From positions 1 through 32,958 of the forward strand of contig JAJKJM010000100.1 in the NCBI GenBank assembly GCA_021153985.1: a stretch of 32,958 nt of DNA, read 5' to 3'. How positions within the stretch are numbered: position 1 is the stretch's first letter; the number at the start of each line of letters is the position of its first letter. The position numbers were made by a program, and so were the translations under genes. Shown here piece by piece: positions 24,701 through 31,440 of the stretch. The notes below the pieces were generated by a model, which had not been told where the DNA came from, did no database searches, and saw only the letters and a list, made by a program, of their open reading frames with translations. The stretch comes from Polaromonas sp. Its GTDB lineage: Bacteria > Pseudomonadota > Gammaproteobacteria > Burkholderiales > Burkholderiaceae_C.

Positions 24701-25369
24701 TGGGGCACTGAGCTGCATGACCGTTTCCTGCTGCCGGGCTTTATCCGCATGGATTTTGAAGACGTGCTGACCGAACTGCGCGAAGCCGGATATGACTTCG
24801 ACATGGCCTGGTTCGAACCGCATTTCGAGTTCCGCTTCCCGCTGATCGGGCAAGTCAAGTCCAACAGCATTGAGCTGACATTGCGCAGCGCGCTGGAGCC
24901 CTGGCATGTGATGGGCGAGGAAGGCTCGGCCGGCGGCACCGTGCGCTATGTGGATTCATCGCTCGAGCGTATCGAGGTGCACGTGACCGGCCTGAACGAC
25001 AACCGCTACGTGATCACCGTCAACGGCCGCGCGCTGCCGCTGCAGAGCACCGGGCGCGTCGGCGAATACGTGGCCGGTGTGCGCTACAAGGCCTGGAACC
25101 CGCCTTCAGCGCTGCACCCCTCTATCGGCGTGCATGCGCCGCTCACCTTTGACATCGTCGACACTTGGATGGAGCGCTCCTTGGGTGGCTGCCAGTACCA
25201 CGTGGCGCACCCGGGCGGGCGCAGCTACGACACGCTGCCGGTCAATTCGTACGAGGCCGAAAGCCGCCGCCTCACGCGCTTTTTCCGCATGGGCCACACG
25301 CCCGGCAAGATGCGCGTGGCGCCGGCGCAGGCGAGCCGGGAGTTCCCATTCACGCTGGACTTGCGCTAA
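21761..25369 (+). CDS. Transglutaminase-DUF2126 protein (module B, predicted amidoligase component)
   Basis: A 1202-residue cytoplasmic protein. Residues 1-~290 are Bact_transglu_N plus transglutaminase core with Cys180 (CGSCRDTGWLL), His229 (DLHAWCEVF) and Asp245 (GLDPTSG). The rest is DUF2126, beginning VRLTMGGEPTFVATTDRD near residue 326, with GKWYPGEQLPRW, MTDGRHTGTGGGNHFVLGG (~805-823), YWHNHPSLSYLFSG and GGRSYDTLPVNSYEAESRR near the end. DUF2126 has been placed in the glutamine-synthetase/GCS2-like COOH-NH2 ligase superfamily by sequence analysis. A Gly/Asn/Ala-rich linker lies at ~637-662. The start is TTG (21761), with GAGG five bases upstream and a family-like MSIHVALSHITHYKYDR N-terminus. 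First gene of module B; the product is unknown. Confidence 0.93.
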   Translation: MSIHVALSHITHYKYDRLVKLGPQVVRLRPAPHSRTQVLSYSLRVEPAGHFINWQQDPFANYQARLVFPEPTREFKVTVDLVVEMAVFNPFDFFLEPAAEEFPFTYNALQARELAPYLATQPATPLLKRYLEKIDRTPKRTIDFLVGLNQGLQSDIKYSIRMEPGVQTPEETLRLACGSCRDTGWLLVQLLRHMGLAARFVSGYLIQLKADVKSIDGPSGAETDFTDLHAWCEVFLPGAGWVGLDPTSGLMAGEGHIPLACTPEPSSAAPVEGGVDKSEVEFEHHMAVQRIYESPRVTKPYTEEQWQEVLALGEKVDKDLAAGDVRLTMGGEPTFVATTDRDAAEWNIDALGPTKRGYATELVQKLRAEYGEGGFLHFGQGKWYPGEQLPRWALSIFWRKDGQPIWQNPDLFADERQPCNYTSADAQRFVQTLAGKLGLATTYITPGYEDTWYYLWRERRLPVNVDPFDSRLDDAMERERLRRVFMQGLDSVVGYVLPLQTKEQLKQRNAGASPSLAGPKWTTGPWFFRDERMYLMPGDSPMGYRLPLDSVPWVSKTDYPYMIEADPFAPRQNLPAASALAARYNGSVGAARGAVPATGTPPAGGSANALAQYMARYLTGNTALTQASRILQFRPLGNNGTNGTGGANGKPAAEAATPADDRAPEPFESAAWLTRTALCVEVRDPQRANGPKDKPKADPDSKANKSGRGEVGAIYVFMPPMERLEDYLDLLAAVEATAQSLGVSIVLEGYPPPRDPRLKMLQVTPDPGVIEVNIHPAYNWGELVEHTEFLYKIAHETRLSAEKFMTDGRHTGTGGGNHFVLGGATPADSPFLRKPEVLGSLIAYWHNHPSLSYLFSGMFIGPTSQAPRVDEARNDQLYELEIALREIENNRKKYGADMPPWLVDRTLRNILVDVTGNTHRSEFCIDKMYSPDSTTGRLGLLELRAFEMPPHARMSIAQQLLLRALVARFWNKPYHGRVTRWGTELHDRFLLPGFIRMDFEDVLTELREAGYDFDMAWFEPHFEFRFPLIGQVKSNSIELTLRSALEPWHVMGEEGSAGGTVRYVDSSLERIEVHVTGLNDNRYVITVNGRALPLQSTGRVGEYVAGVRYKAWNPPSALHPSIGVHAPLTFDIVDTWMERSLGGCQYHVAHPGGRSYDTLPVNSYEAESRRLTRFFRMGHTPGKMRVAPAQASREFPFTLDLR

Positions 25370-25371
25370 AG

Positions 25372-25404
25372 GCTGGCGGGGTGCTTTGCGGAGCCCCCGC
25401 CAGC
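25372..25404 (+). terminator. GC-rich hairpin just after the DUF2126 gene
   Basis: GCTGGCGGGG (25372-25381) pairs with CCCCCGCCAGC (25394-25404) around a 12-nt loop, two bases after the stop codon. No U-run follows, so it is a weak or Rho-assisted terminator, or an mRNA-processing/stabilising hairpin between the first two genes of module B. Confidence 0.45.
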
Positions 25405-25531
25405 AGCGGTCATCAGTCTGTCTTATGGGTGCAACATTTGCATGCGCATGCGGCATAAATAGGCGCTTTGGCCGGCAAACGCTCCCTGTTTGAGGCTTTG
25501 CGCCTCTGGGCCGCAGGCATACTCGCAAGAC

Positions 25532-28339
25532 GTGGAAAATAACACCGAGTCACTTTTTGCCGCCCAGGCGCTTGAATCTCCCTGTGCCCTGGCCGCCGCG
25601 CTGGCGCCTCATGCGGCGTCGGGGCACTTCGACGAGTTGCGGGGCCGGCCTTCCGACGGGCCCGCAGAAGCGGCCGCACCGGCACAGCCTGTACTACGCT
25701 CGGCCGATAGCACGCCTGAGCCCGCCGCCTCGCCTGAGCCCCCGCCCGCCGCCGACGACACCTTGTCGCCCGAGTGGACGCGCTTCTTCAACTTCCTGGG
25801 CACCGATGGTTTCTACGACCTGAACCACCGCACCGCCAACCTGCGCCGCCAGATCCGCGACAACGGCGTGACCTACAACGTCTATGCCGACGCCAATGGC
25901 CCGCAGCGGCCCTGGGCGCTGGATCTTTTCCCGATGATGGTGTCGGCCAGTGACTGGGCGCACATCGAGGCCGGCATCCAGCAGCGTGCCCGCCTGCTGG
26001 ACCGCGTGATGGCCGACATTTACGGCCCGCAGGAGTTGCTCTCCAAAGGCCTGTTGCCCAGCGCACTGGTGCATGCCCACCCCGGCTATCTGCGCGGCAT
26101 GCAGGGCGTCAAGCCCGCCGGCGGCACCTACCTGCACATTGCCGCTTTCGACATCGCGCACGGCCCTGATGGCCGCTGGTCGGTGGTGTCGCAACGCACA
26201 CAGGCGCCTTCCGGCCTGGGCTACCTGCTGGAAAACCGCCTGACCATTTCCCTGCTCTTCCCCGAAGCTTTCCGCGAAATGAAGGTGGAACGGCTGGCCG
26301 CGTCGTACAAAGCGCTGGTCGACGGGCTCAAGGCCATGAGCCCGGCCGACAGCAATGAAGAAAGCCGCGTCGTGCTGCTCACACCCGGCCCCTACAACGA
26401 AACCTATTTCGAGCACGCCTACCTCGCGCGCTTCCTGGGCCTGACGCTGGTCGAAGGCAGCGACTTGCTGGTGCGCGACGACAAGCTCTACCTCAAGACG
26501 CTGCGCGGCCTGGAGCCGGTGCACGGGCTGCTCAAGCGGCTGGACGATGAATTCCTCGACCCGCTGGAGCTGCGCTCGGACTCCACGCTGGGCGTGCCCG
26601 GCCTGTTGCAGGTGATACGCGCCGGCAATGTGCTGGTGGTCAACACACCGGGCTCGGCCTTCCTTGAATCGAGCGCATTGCTCGGCTTTCTTCCCGCGCT
26701 CTCCGAACACCTGCTCGGTGAAACCTTGGCCTTGCCCTCGCTGGCCACCTGGTGGTGCGGTGAGCAGGCCGTCATGCAGGACGTGTTGAGCCAGCTCAAG
26801 AATTCCGTGATCAAACCGACCTACCCCGGCTCGGGCATGGAATCGGTCATTGGCCACACGCTGTCGCGCCGCGCACTGGACGAGTGGGCTGGCCGCATTG
26901 TGCGCCGCGGCGAAGACTACACCGTGCAGGCCTACCTGCCGCTGCCGCAAACGCCGACCTGGCAAGGCGAGCGGATTTCCCCGCGATCGGCCATGTTGCG
27001 TGTGTTCGCCGTGGCGGACGGCAACGGCTCCTGGCAAGTGCTGCCCGGCGGCCTGGCGCGGCTGGCCGGCAAGAACGAAAACATGTCGTCGATGCAGCAC
27101 GGCGGCAGCAGCGCCGATGTGTGGGTGCTGGGCGACCCGTCCGCCGGCAAGGCGACGGCCCCGCGCACCGAGCAGCCCGCGCCCGCCTGGGCGACAGCGC
27201 CGCTGCGCCACCGCCCGCCCGTCACCAGCCGCGCGGCCGAAAACCTTTTCTGGCTGGGCCGTTATACCGAGCGCGCCGAGAACTCCACGCGCCTGGCGCA
27301 AATCACGCTGCAATGCCTGGGCGGCGAAGACCAGACCTCGCAGCCGCTGCTGGCCTGGCTGACCAGCATGGCCGTCGGCAATGCCTTGGTGCTGGACACC
27401 GTGCCGCCGGCCACCCAAGCGCGCCGCGTGTTCGAGCGCGCCCTGATCGCCAGCCTGGCCGACACCGAACAAGCCGCCAGCGTGGGCTACAACCTGCGCG
27501 CGCTCAAAAGCGCGGCTTCGGCCGTGCGCGAACGCCTGTCGCAAGAGCAGTGGCACATGATTGTGCGCACCGAAGCAGATTTCTTCCAGCGCTGCGCGAT
27601 TTTCAGTGCCGTCAGCCCGGGCGGCGCAGCAAGCCAAAGCCAGCACCAAGGCGGTCAGCATCAAAGCCAGACCCAAAGCCAAAGTAGCCAAAGCCCGATG
27701 ACCCCCTACCCGCCCGAGTATTCGTCGGTCGAAGCCCTTCGCGCGCTGGAGTCGGCCAGCGGCTTTCTCTCGGCCATGACAGGCGCGCAAACCGACCGCA
27801 TGACGCGCGACGACGGCTGGCGGCTTTTGAGCATGGGCCGGCTGATCGAACGCCTCAACGCACTGGCGGGGGCGCTGGTGCGCGGCTTTGAAACCGGATC
27901 AGTCTTTGAAGAAGGCGGCTTCAACGCGATGGTGGCGCTCTTTGACAGCACCATCACCTTCCACGCGCAGTACCAGCAGCGCCGCGACATCCCCGCGCTG
28001 CTTGATCTGCTGGTGCTCGACCGCGACAACCCACGCTCGCTGGGCTGGGTGGTGCAAACCCTGCGCGGGCGCCTGGCCAAGCTGGCCGGCAGCGCGCCGG
28101 GCTATATGCCCGACGTGGCCATGGAGCTCCCTGACCCCGGCAGCTGGGCGCTGGCCGATCTGTGCCAGGACTCGCCTGTGGGCGAAGACGGCGAAGGCTC
28201 CGGAACCGGTGCCCGGCATTACGGGCATTTGGTCCAGTTGCTGGAGCAATGCTGCGACGCGGCGCTGGAACTGTCGGACACGCTGAGCCGGCGCTACTTC
28301 AGCCACGCGGCATCCGGCAGCCAGAGCCTGGGCGCTTGA
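25532..28339 (+). CDS. Fused circularly permuted ATP-grasp - alpha-E protein (module B)
   Basis: A ~935-residue protein joining the two domains that are separate in module A. After a Pro/Ala-rich N-terminal ~75 residues, the ATP-grasp part runs to ~540 (FFNFLGTDGFYDLNHRTAN, LTPGPYNETYFEHAYLA, LKRLDDEFLDPLELRSDSTL, VIKPTYPGSGMESVIG). The alpha-E part begins near 567 (RAAENLFWLGRYTERAENS) and continues to the end. At the site where module A has EDNLRVPSG, this protein reads SQRTQAPSG (residues 220-228), so the acidic metal-site residues are replaced. A Ser/Gln/His-rich stretch (~698-723) interrupts the alpha-E part. The start is uncertain: I use GTG 25532; TTG 25490 is possible, and neither has a strong ribosome-binding site. 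Confidence 0.9.
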   Translation: MENNTESLFAAQALESPCALAAALAPHAASGHFDELRGRPSDGPAEAAAPAQPVLRSADSTPEPAASPEPPPAADDTLSPEWTRFFNFLGTDGFYDLNHRTANLRRQIRDNGVTYNVYADANGPQRPWALDLFPMMVSASDWAHIEAGIQQRARLLDRVMADIYGPQELLSKGLLPSALVHAHPGYLRGMQGVKPAGGTYLHIAAFDIAHGPDGRWSVVSQRTQAPSGLGYLLENRLTISLLFPEAFREMKVERLAASYKALVDGLKAMSPADSNEESRVVLLTPGPYNETYFEHAYLARFLGLTLVEGSDLLVRDDKLYLKTLRGLEPVHGLLKRLDDEFLDPLELRSDSTLGVPGLLQVIRAGNVLVVNTPGSAFLESSALLGFLPALSEHLLGETLALPSLATWWCGEQAVMQDVLSQLKNSVIKPTYPGSGMESVIGHTLSRRALDEWAGRIVRRGEDYTVQAYLPLPQTPTWQGERISPRSAMLRVFAVADGNGSWQVLPGGLARLAGKNENMSSMQHGGSSADVWVLGDPSAGKATAPRTEQPAPAWATAPLRHRPPVTSRAAENLFWLGRYTERAENSTRLAQITLQCLGGEDQTSQPLLAWLTSMAVGNALVLDTVPPATQARRVFERALIASLADTEQAASVGYNLRALKSAASAVRERLSQEQWHMIVRTEADFFQRCAIFSAVSPGGAASQSQHQGGQHQSQTQSQSSQSPMTPYPPEYSSVEALRALESASGFLSAMTGAQTDRMTRDDGWRLLSMGRLIERLNALAGALVRGFETGSVFEEGGFNAMVALFDSTITFHAQYQQRRDIPALLDLLVLDRDNPRSLGWVVQTLRGRLAKLAGSAPGYMPDVAMELPDPGSWALADLCQDSPVGEDGEGSGTGARHYGHLVQLLEQCCDAALELSDTLSRRYFSHAASGSQSLGA

Positions 28340-28363
28340 GCCTCGGGCCTGCTAACGCTATTT

Positions 28364-29293
28364 ATGCTGCTGCACGTCGTTCACGAAACCCGCTACCGCT
28401 ATGCGCCGGCGGTAGAAAACGCGCACCATGTGGTGCACCTCAAACCCGCCAACCGCAACGGGCAAAGCCTGCTGAGCTACGACCTGCGCATAGCCCCCGC
28501 GCCCGTGCAGCTGCGCGAAACCGTCGATGTATACGGCAACACCCGCAGCTATTTCTCGCTGCAGGCCGCGCATGAAAGCCTCACCGTGGTGGCCGACAGC
28601 ATCGTGTCTACTTCAGTGGCCAACCCGCTGCAGTCAGAGGCGTCGCTGTCTACCAGCCGGCCCGCCTCGCCGCCCTGGGAACAGGTGCGCGATCAGTTCC
28701 GCTACCGCGCCGGCGCCGCCTACGACAGCGCCTCTGAGTTCCTCTTCGCGTCGCCCTATGTGCCGCGCGACGAAGCCTTTGTCGAATTTGCCCGGCCCAG
28801 CTTTCTGCCCGGCAGGCCCTTGCCTGAGGCCGCGCGCGACCTGATGGAACGCATCCACAGCACGATGACCTACGAAAGCGAAAGCACCGAGGTCAGCACG
28901 CCGGCACTCGAGGCGCTTCAGCAAGGCAAAGGCGTCTGCCAGGATTTTGCGCACATCATGGTGGCCTGCTGCCGCGCGATGGGCTTGCCGGCGCGCTATG
29001 TCAGCGGCTATTTGCTGACCAGCCCACCGCCCGGCCAGCCCCGCCTGGTCGGTAGCGACGCCTCGCACGCGTGGGCCTCGGTGTACTGCCCGGGTTTGGG
29101 CACCTGGCTGGATTTCGACCCCACCAACAATCGCGCGCCGGGCGAAGACTATGTGACGCTGGCCACCGGCCGCGACTTCCTGGACGTATCGCCCATGCGC
29201 GGCGTGATTCGCGGCGGGGCACAGCACATCCTGGACGTGGCGGTGACGGTGGAGCCTTTATCCGACACGGCGGTAGCAGGCACTGCGAGCTGA
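28364..29293 (+). CDS. Transglutaminase-like protein of module B
   Basis: A 309-residue protein paralogous to 15541-16359. Bact_transglu_N comes first (MLLHVVHETRYRYAPAVENA), then the papain-like core with Cys192 (GKGVCQDFAHIMVACC), His235 (SDASHAWASVYCPG) and Asp252 (WLDFDPTNN). The C-terminus ends GVIRGGAQHILDVAVTVEP, as in the family. It is cytoplasmic, with no signal peptide. It begins 24 bp after the ATP-grasp/alpha-E fusion gene and so should be co-transcribed. No clear Shine-Dalgarno sequence precedes ATG 28364, so coupling to upstream translation is plausible. It completes module B; no Anbu-type peptidase gene, a common neighbour elsewhere, follows. Confidence 0.92.
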   Translation: MLLHVVHETRYRYAPAVENAHHVVHLKPANRNGQSLLSYDLRIAPAPVQLRETVDVYGNTRSYFSLQAAHESLTVVADSIVSTSVANPLQSEASLSTSRPASPPWEQVRDQFRYRAGAAYDSASEFLFASPYVPRDEAFVEFARPSFLPGRPLPEAARDLMERIHSTMTYESESTEVSTPALEALQQGKGVCQDFAHIMVACCRAMGLPARYVSGYLLTSPPPGQPRLVGSDASHAWASVYCPGLGTWLDFDPTNNRAPGEDYVTLATGRDFLDVSPMRGVIRGGAQHILDVAVTVEPLSDTAVAGTAS

Positions 29294-29397
29294 CAGGCCA
29301 GCGTCTTCCATCACTTCCTTTCATGCCGCTACAGGCCCCACAGGCAAGGGGCCTGTCCTACAATTCCCTGCACCACCGGCCTCCCCAAGCTCGCAGT

Positions 29398-29451
29398 TGC
29401 TATGAAAAATATAGCTGCTTGCCAAGATGGGTATTGGGCTGGAGATCTTTT
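29398..29451 (+). repeat. Copy of the ~60 bp dispersed repeat upstream of the RidA-like gene
   Basis: GCTATGAAAAATATAGCTGC, then AAGATGGGTATTGGGCTGGA and GATCTTTTTCATCATC. It contains the small hairpin GCTATgaaaaATATAGC and ends about 20 bp before the start codon of the RidA-like gene, so it probably forms much of that gene's 5' leader. Confidence 0.65.
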
Positions 29452-29471
29452 TCATCATCAAAGGATTCCTC

Positions 29472-29924
29472 ATGAGCGCCCATGACAAGCTGAAAGCACT
29501 GAACATCACCCTGCCCCCTGTGGCCATCCCCGTCGCCGCCTACCTGCCCTTTGTGCAGACCGGCAATCTGGTGTTCCTGAGCGGCCACATCGCCAAGAAG
29601 GACGGCAAGCCCCTGGTCGGCCAGTTGGGCAAGAACATGACGACGGAAGAAGGCAAGGCGGCGGCACGCTCCATCGCCATCGACCTGATGGGCACCCTCG
29701 AAGCCGCTGTGGGCCTGGGCAAAGTCAAACGCATCGTCAAGCTGATGAGCCTCGTCAACTCCACCGGCGACTACACCGAGCAGCACTTGGTGACCAACGG
29801 CGCCAGCGAGTTGTTTGCCGAAGTCTTCGGCGACGCCGGCAAACATGCGCGCAGCGCGTTCGGCGTAGCGCAAGTGCCGATGGGCGCCTGTGTTGAGATC
29901 GACCTGATTGCCGAAGTCGAATAA
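29472..29924 (+). CDS. RidA/YjgF-family protein
   Basis: A 150-residue RidA-superfamily protein. The archetype hydrolyses reactive enamine/imine intermediates to ketoacids and ammonia. The visible parts are VQTGNLVFLSGHIAKKDGKP, a GTLEAAVGLGKVKRIVKL helix and the C-terminal HARSAFGVAQVPMGACVEID. In the last segment Arg127 matches the Arg that holds the substrate carboxylate in RidA (R105), so deaminase-type activity is possible. It is longer than RidA proper (~128 aa) and belongs to another branch of the family. ATG 29472 is preceded by AAAGGA; a TTG/ATG-like longer start upstream would lie inside the dispersed repeat. It is followed 9 bp later by a cysteine hydrolase gene, so the two are an operon. 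Confidence 0.92.
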   Translation: MSAHDKLKALNITLPPVAIPVAAYLPFVQTGNLVFLSGHIAKKDGKPLVGQLGKNMTTEEGKAAARSIAIDLMGTLEAAVGLGKVKRIVKLMSLVNSTGDYTEQHLVTNGASELFAEVFGDAGKHARSAFGVAQVPMGACVEIDLIAEVE

Positions 29925-29933
29925 GTCTTCGGG

Positions 29934-30479
29934 ATGAAAAAGGCGCTGCTCGTCATCGATGTGCAGCGCGGGCTGTTCGACGCGGCGCCGCGCCCCTTTG
30001 AGGCCGATCTTGTCGTCAGTCGTATCAACGCCTTGACAGCAAAGGCACACGATGCCGGAGCTCCGGTCTTCTTTGTCCAGCATGAGAACGCCGCCGAACT
30101 AGCGCATGGTTCCAGCAACTGGCAGCTGGAACAAAACCTGACGGTCGGCGCAAAAGACACCACGATCCGCAAGACCACACCGGATTCATTCCTCGGCACG
30201 GACTTGCAGGACCTGCTCACGCAAAAGGGCATTGAACAGCTGGTGATCTGCGGCTATGCCTGCGAGTTCTGCGTCGACACCACCGTGCGGCGCGCTGCGG
30301 CGCTGGGCTATCCCGTGATCCTCGCCGCCGACGCGCACACGACGCACGACAAGGCCCATGCCTCGGGTGCGCAAATCAGGGCTCATCACAACGCCACGCT
30401 GGCCGACATCGCCAGCTTCGGGCCGGTCATCGAGGCCAGGCCGGCGGCGGAAATCCTGTTCGGCCAGCAGGCTCAATAA
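29934..30479 (+). CDS. Isochorismatase-family cysteine hydrolase
   Basis: A 181-residue alpha/beta hydrolase of the isochorismatase-like cysteine hydrolase group, which cleaves amide or ether bonds in small molecules (nicotinamide, ureidoacrylate, isochorismate, N-carbamoyl compounds). The triad is Asp9 (LLVIDVQRGLF), Lys80 (TIRKTTPDSF) and Cys113 (CEFCVDTTVRRA), with the usual strand ICGYACEF before it. All residues are present. The specific substrate cannot be decided. Pairing with a RidA-like gene recalls RutB/RutC of pyrimidine degradation, but no other rut gene is here, so that is only an analogy. It ends 66 bp before the FMN riboswitch. Confidence 0.92.
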   Translation: MKKALLVIDVQRGLFDAAPRPFEADLVVSRINALTAKAHDAGAPVFFVQHENAAELAHGSSNWQLEQNLTVGAKDTTIRKTTPDSFLGTDLQDLLTQKGIEQLVICGYACEFCVDTTVRRAAALGYPVILAADAHTTHDKAHASGAQIRAHHNATLADIASFGPVIEARPAAEILFGQQAQ

Positions 30480-30485
30480 AACCCC

Positions 30486-30517
30486 TTGCAACGGCCGGCG
30501 ATCACGCGGCCTAAAAT
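30486..30517 (+). promoter_or_regulatory. Probable promoter of the riboswitch-ribH transcript
   Basis: TTGCAA (30486-30491) and TAAAAT (30512-30517) lie 20 bp apart, slightly longer than ideal, about 28 bp upstream of the riboswitch start. Position rather than consensus is the main support. Confidence 0.4.
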
Positions 30518-30544
30518 CCAGACCGTCCCGGCCATTTCGCCGGG

Positions 30545-30706
30545 GCAGCGTTCTCAGGGCGGGGTGAAATTCCCCACCGGCGGTGTTTGCAGGCAACTGC
30601 ATCAGCCCGCGAGCGCCTTATTGCTACGGTTAACGCGGCAACAAGGGTCAGCAGATTCGGTTCAACTCCGAAGCCGACGGTCACAGTCCGGATGAAAGAG
30701 AGCGCG
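30545..30706 (+). ncRNA. FMN riboswitch (RFN element)
   Basis: The conserved RFN blocks are all present in order: GTTCTCAGGGCGGGGTGAAA, TTCCCCACCGGCGGT, a short arm, AGCCCGCGAGCGCC, a variable arm (about 30618-30647), GGTCAGCAGATTCGGT, then CCGAAGCCGACGGTCACAGT and CCGGATGAAAGAGAGC. These form the six-helix junction that binds FMN. The ~130 bp between the aptamer and ribH would be the expression platform. No clean hairpin plus U-run was seen there, so the mechanism (termination or start-site masking) is undecided. High FMN should lower ribH expression. Confidence 0.96.
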
Positions 30707-30835
30707 ATGCAAACGGCTGTGCCGTGGGCGGCGTGTTGCCGGCGTGGAGTTCTTCCGCACCGGTGAGCCGTGTGCCCGCGCGCCGCCGCAGGCTCGTGCG
30801 CCCTGATTCTGGTAACACCTCAATAAAGGCCATCC

Positions 30836-31348
30836 ATGAGTCAGTCAATTAAATCCCCAGCTTCCGCCATTGCATCGGGCGGCACATCGCACAAGGCGCG
30901 TTTCGCCTTTATCCAGTCGTCCTGGCACGAAGACATCGTGGACCAGGGCCGCGGCGCTTTTCTGGCCGAAATGGCCCGACAAGGCGTCAGCGCGGAATCC
31001 ATCGACACGTTTGAAGTGCCGGGTGCGTTTGAAATCCCCTTGCATGCCAAAAAACTCGCGCAATCGGGCCGCTATGCGGGCGTCGTCTGCTGCGGGCTGG
31101 TAGTGGACGGCGGCATTTACCGCCATGAGTTTGTGGCGGATGCGGTCATCAGCGCGCTGATGGGCATCCAGCTGGAAACCGGCGTGCCGGTGTTTTCAGC
31201 GGTGCTGACGCCGCAGCACTTTCATGAGCATGAAGAACACCGCAAGTTCTTCACGGCGCACTTTGTGACCAAGGGCAAGGAAGTGGCGCAGGCTTGCCTG
31301 GAGACGGTGGCGGGCCTGAAGAAGCTGGAGTCGCTGCTCGCGGCCTGA
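30836..31348 (+). CDS. ribH: 6,7-dimethyl-8-ribityllumazine synthase, type II (RibH2-like)
   Basis: A 170-residue lumazine synthase that condenses 5-amino-6-ribitylaminouracil with 3,4-dihydroxy-2-butanone 4-phosphate in riboflavin synthesis. Key segments are RFAFIQSSWHEDIVDQ, FEVPGAFEIPLHAKKLAQSG, LVVDGGIYRHEFVADAVISA and VPVFSAVLTPQHFHEHEEH. The FIQ-x-x-WH opening, VDGGIYRHEFVA and LTPQHFHEHEEH patterns match the Brucella/Mesorhizobium RibH2 type, which forms decamers, rather than the icosahedral RibH1 type. It lies directly behind an FMN riboswitch and has no other rib gene beside it in the window; the GTP cyclohydrolase and riboflavin synthase genes must be elsewhere. ATG 30836 is preceded by AAAGGCCATCC. 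Confidence 0.95.
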   Translation: MSQSIKSPASAIASGGTSHKARFAFIQSSWHEDIVDQGRGAFLAEMARQGVSAESIDTFEVPGAFEIPLHAKKLAQSGRYAGVVCCGLVVDGGIYRHEFVADAVISALMGIQLETGVPVFSAVLTPQHFHEHEEHRKFFTAHFVTKGKEVAQACLETVAGLKKLESLLAA

Positions 31349-31375
31349 TACCGTGTGCGGGCCAGGCAAGCCAGT

Positions 31376-31432
31376 TGCTACCAAATCAATAGCAAATAGC
31401 CCAGATACTATCTGGGCTAGCCTGCCCCGGAC
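31376..31432 (+). repeat. Degenerate dispersed-repeat copy with hairpin, after ribH
   Basis: TTGCTACCAAATCAATAGCA followed by a hairpin and CTGGGCTAGCCTGCC follows the block order of the other dispersed repeats. The first part pairs with itself (TTGCTAccaaatcaaTAGCAA). Confidence 0.5.
31397..31419 (+). terminator. Hairpin downstream of ribH
   Basis: TAGCCCAGAT, loop ACT, ATCTGGGCTA: a perfect 10-bp stem with a 3-nt loop, 48 bp after the ribH stop. No U-run follows directly, so it is a possible (not classical) terminator for ribH and, being symmetrical, for parC from the other side. Confidence 0.45.
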
Positions 31433-31440
31433 CGTTTTCA

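Noticed and set aside
22556-24907. 783-codon minus-strand frame opposite the DUF2126 gene
   Set aside because: Antisense shadow with biased composition; the plus strand has unmistakable transglutaminase and DUF2126 motifs.
25694-27790. 698-codon minus-strand frame opposite the ATP-grasp/alpha-E fusion
   Set aside because: Antisense shadow; His/Gln/Ala-rich with no motif.
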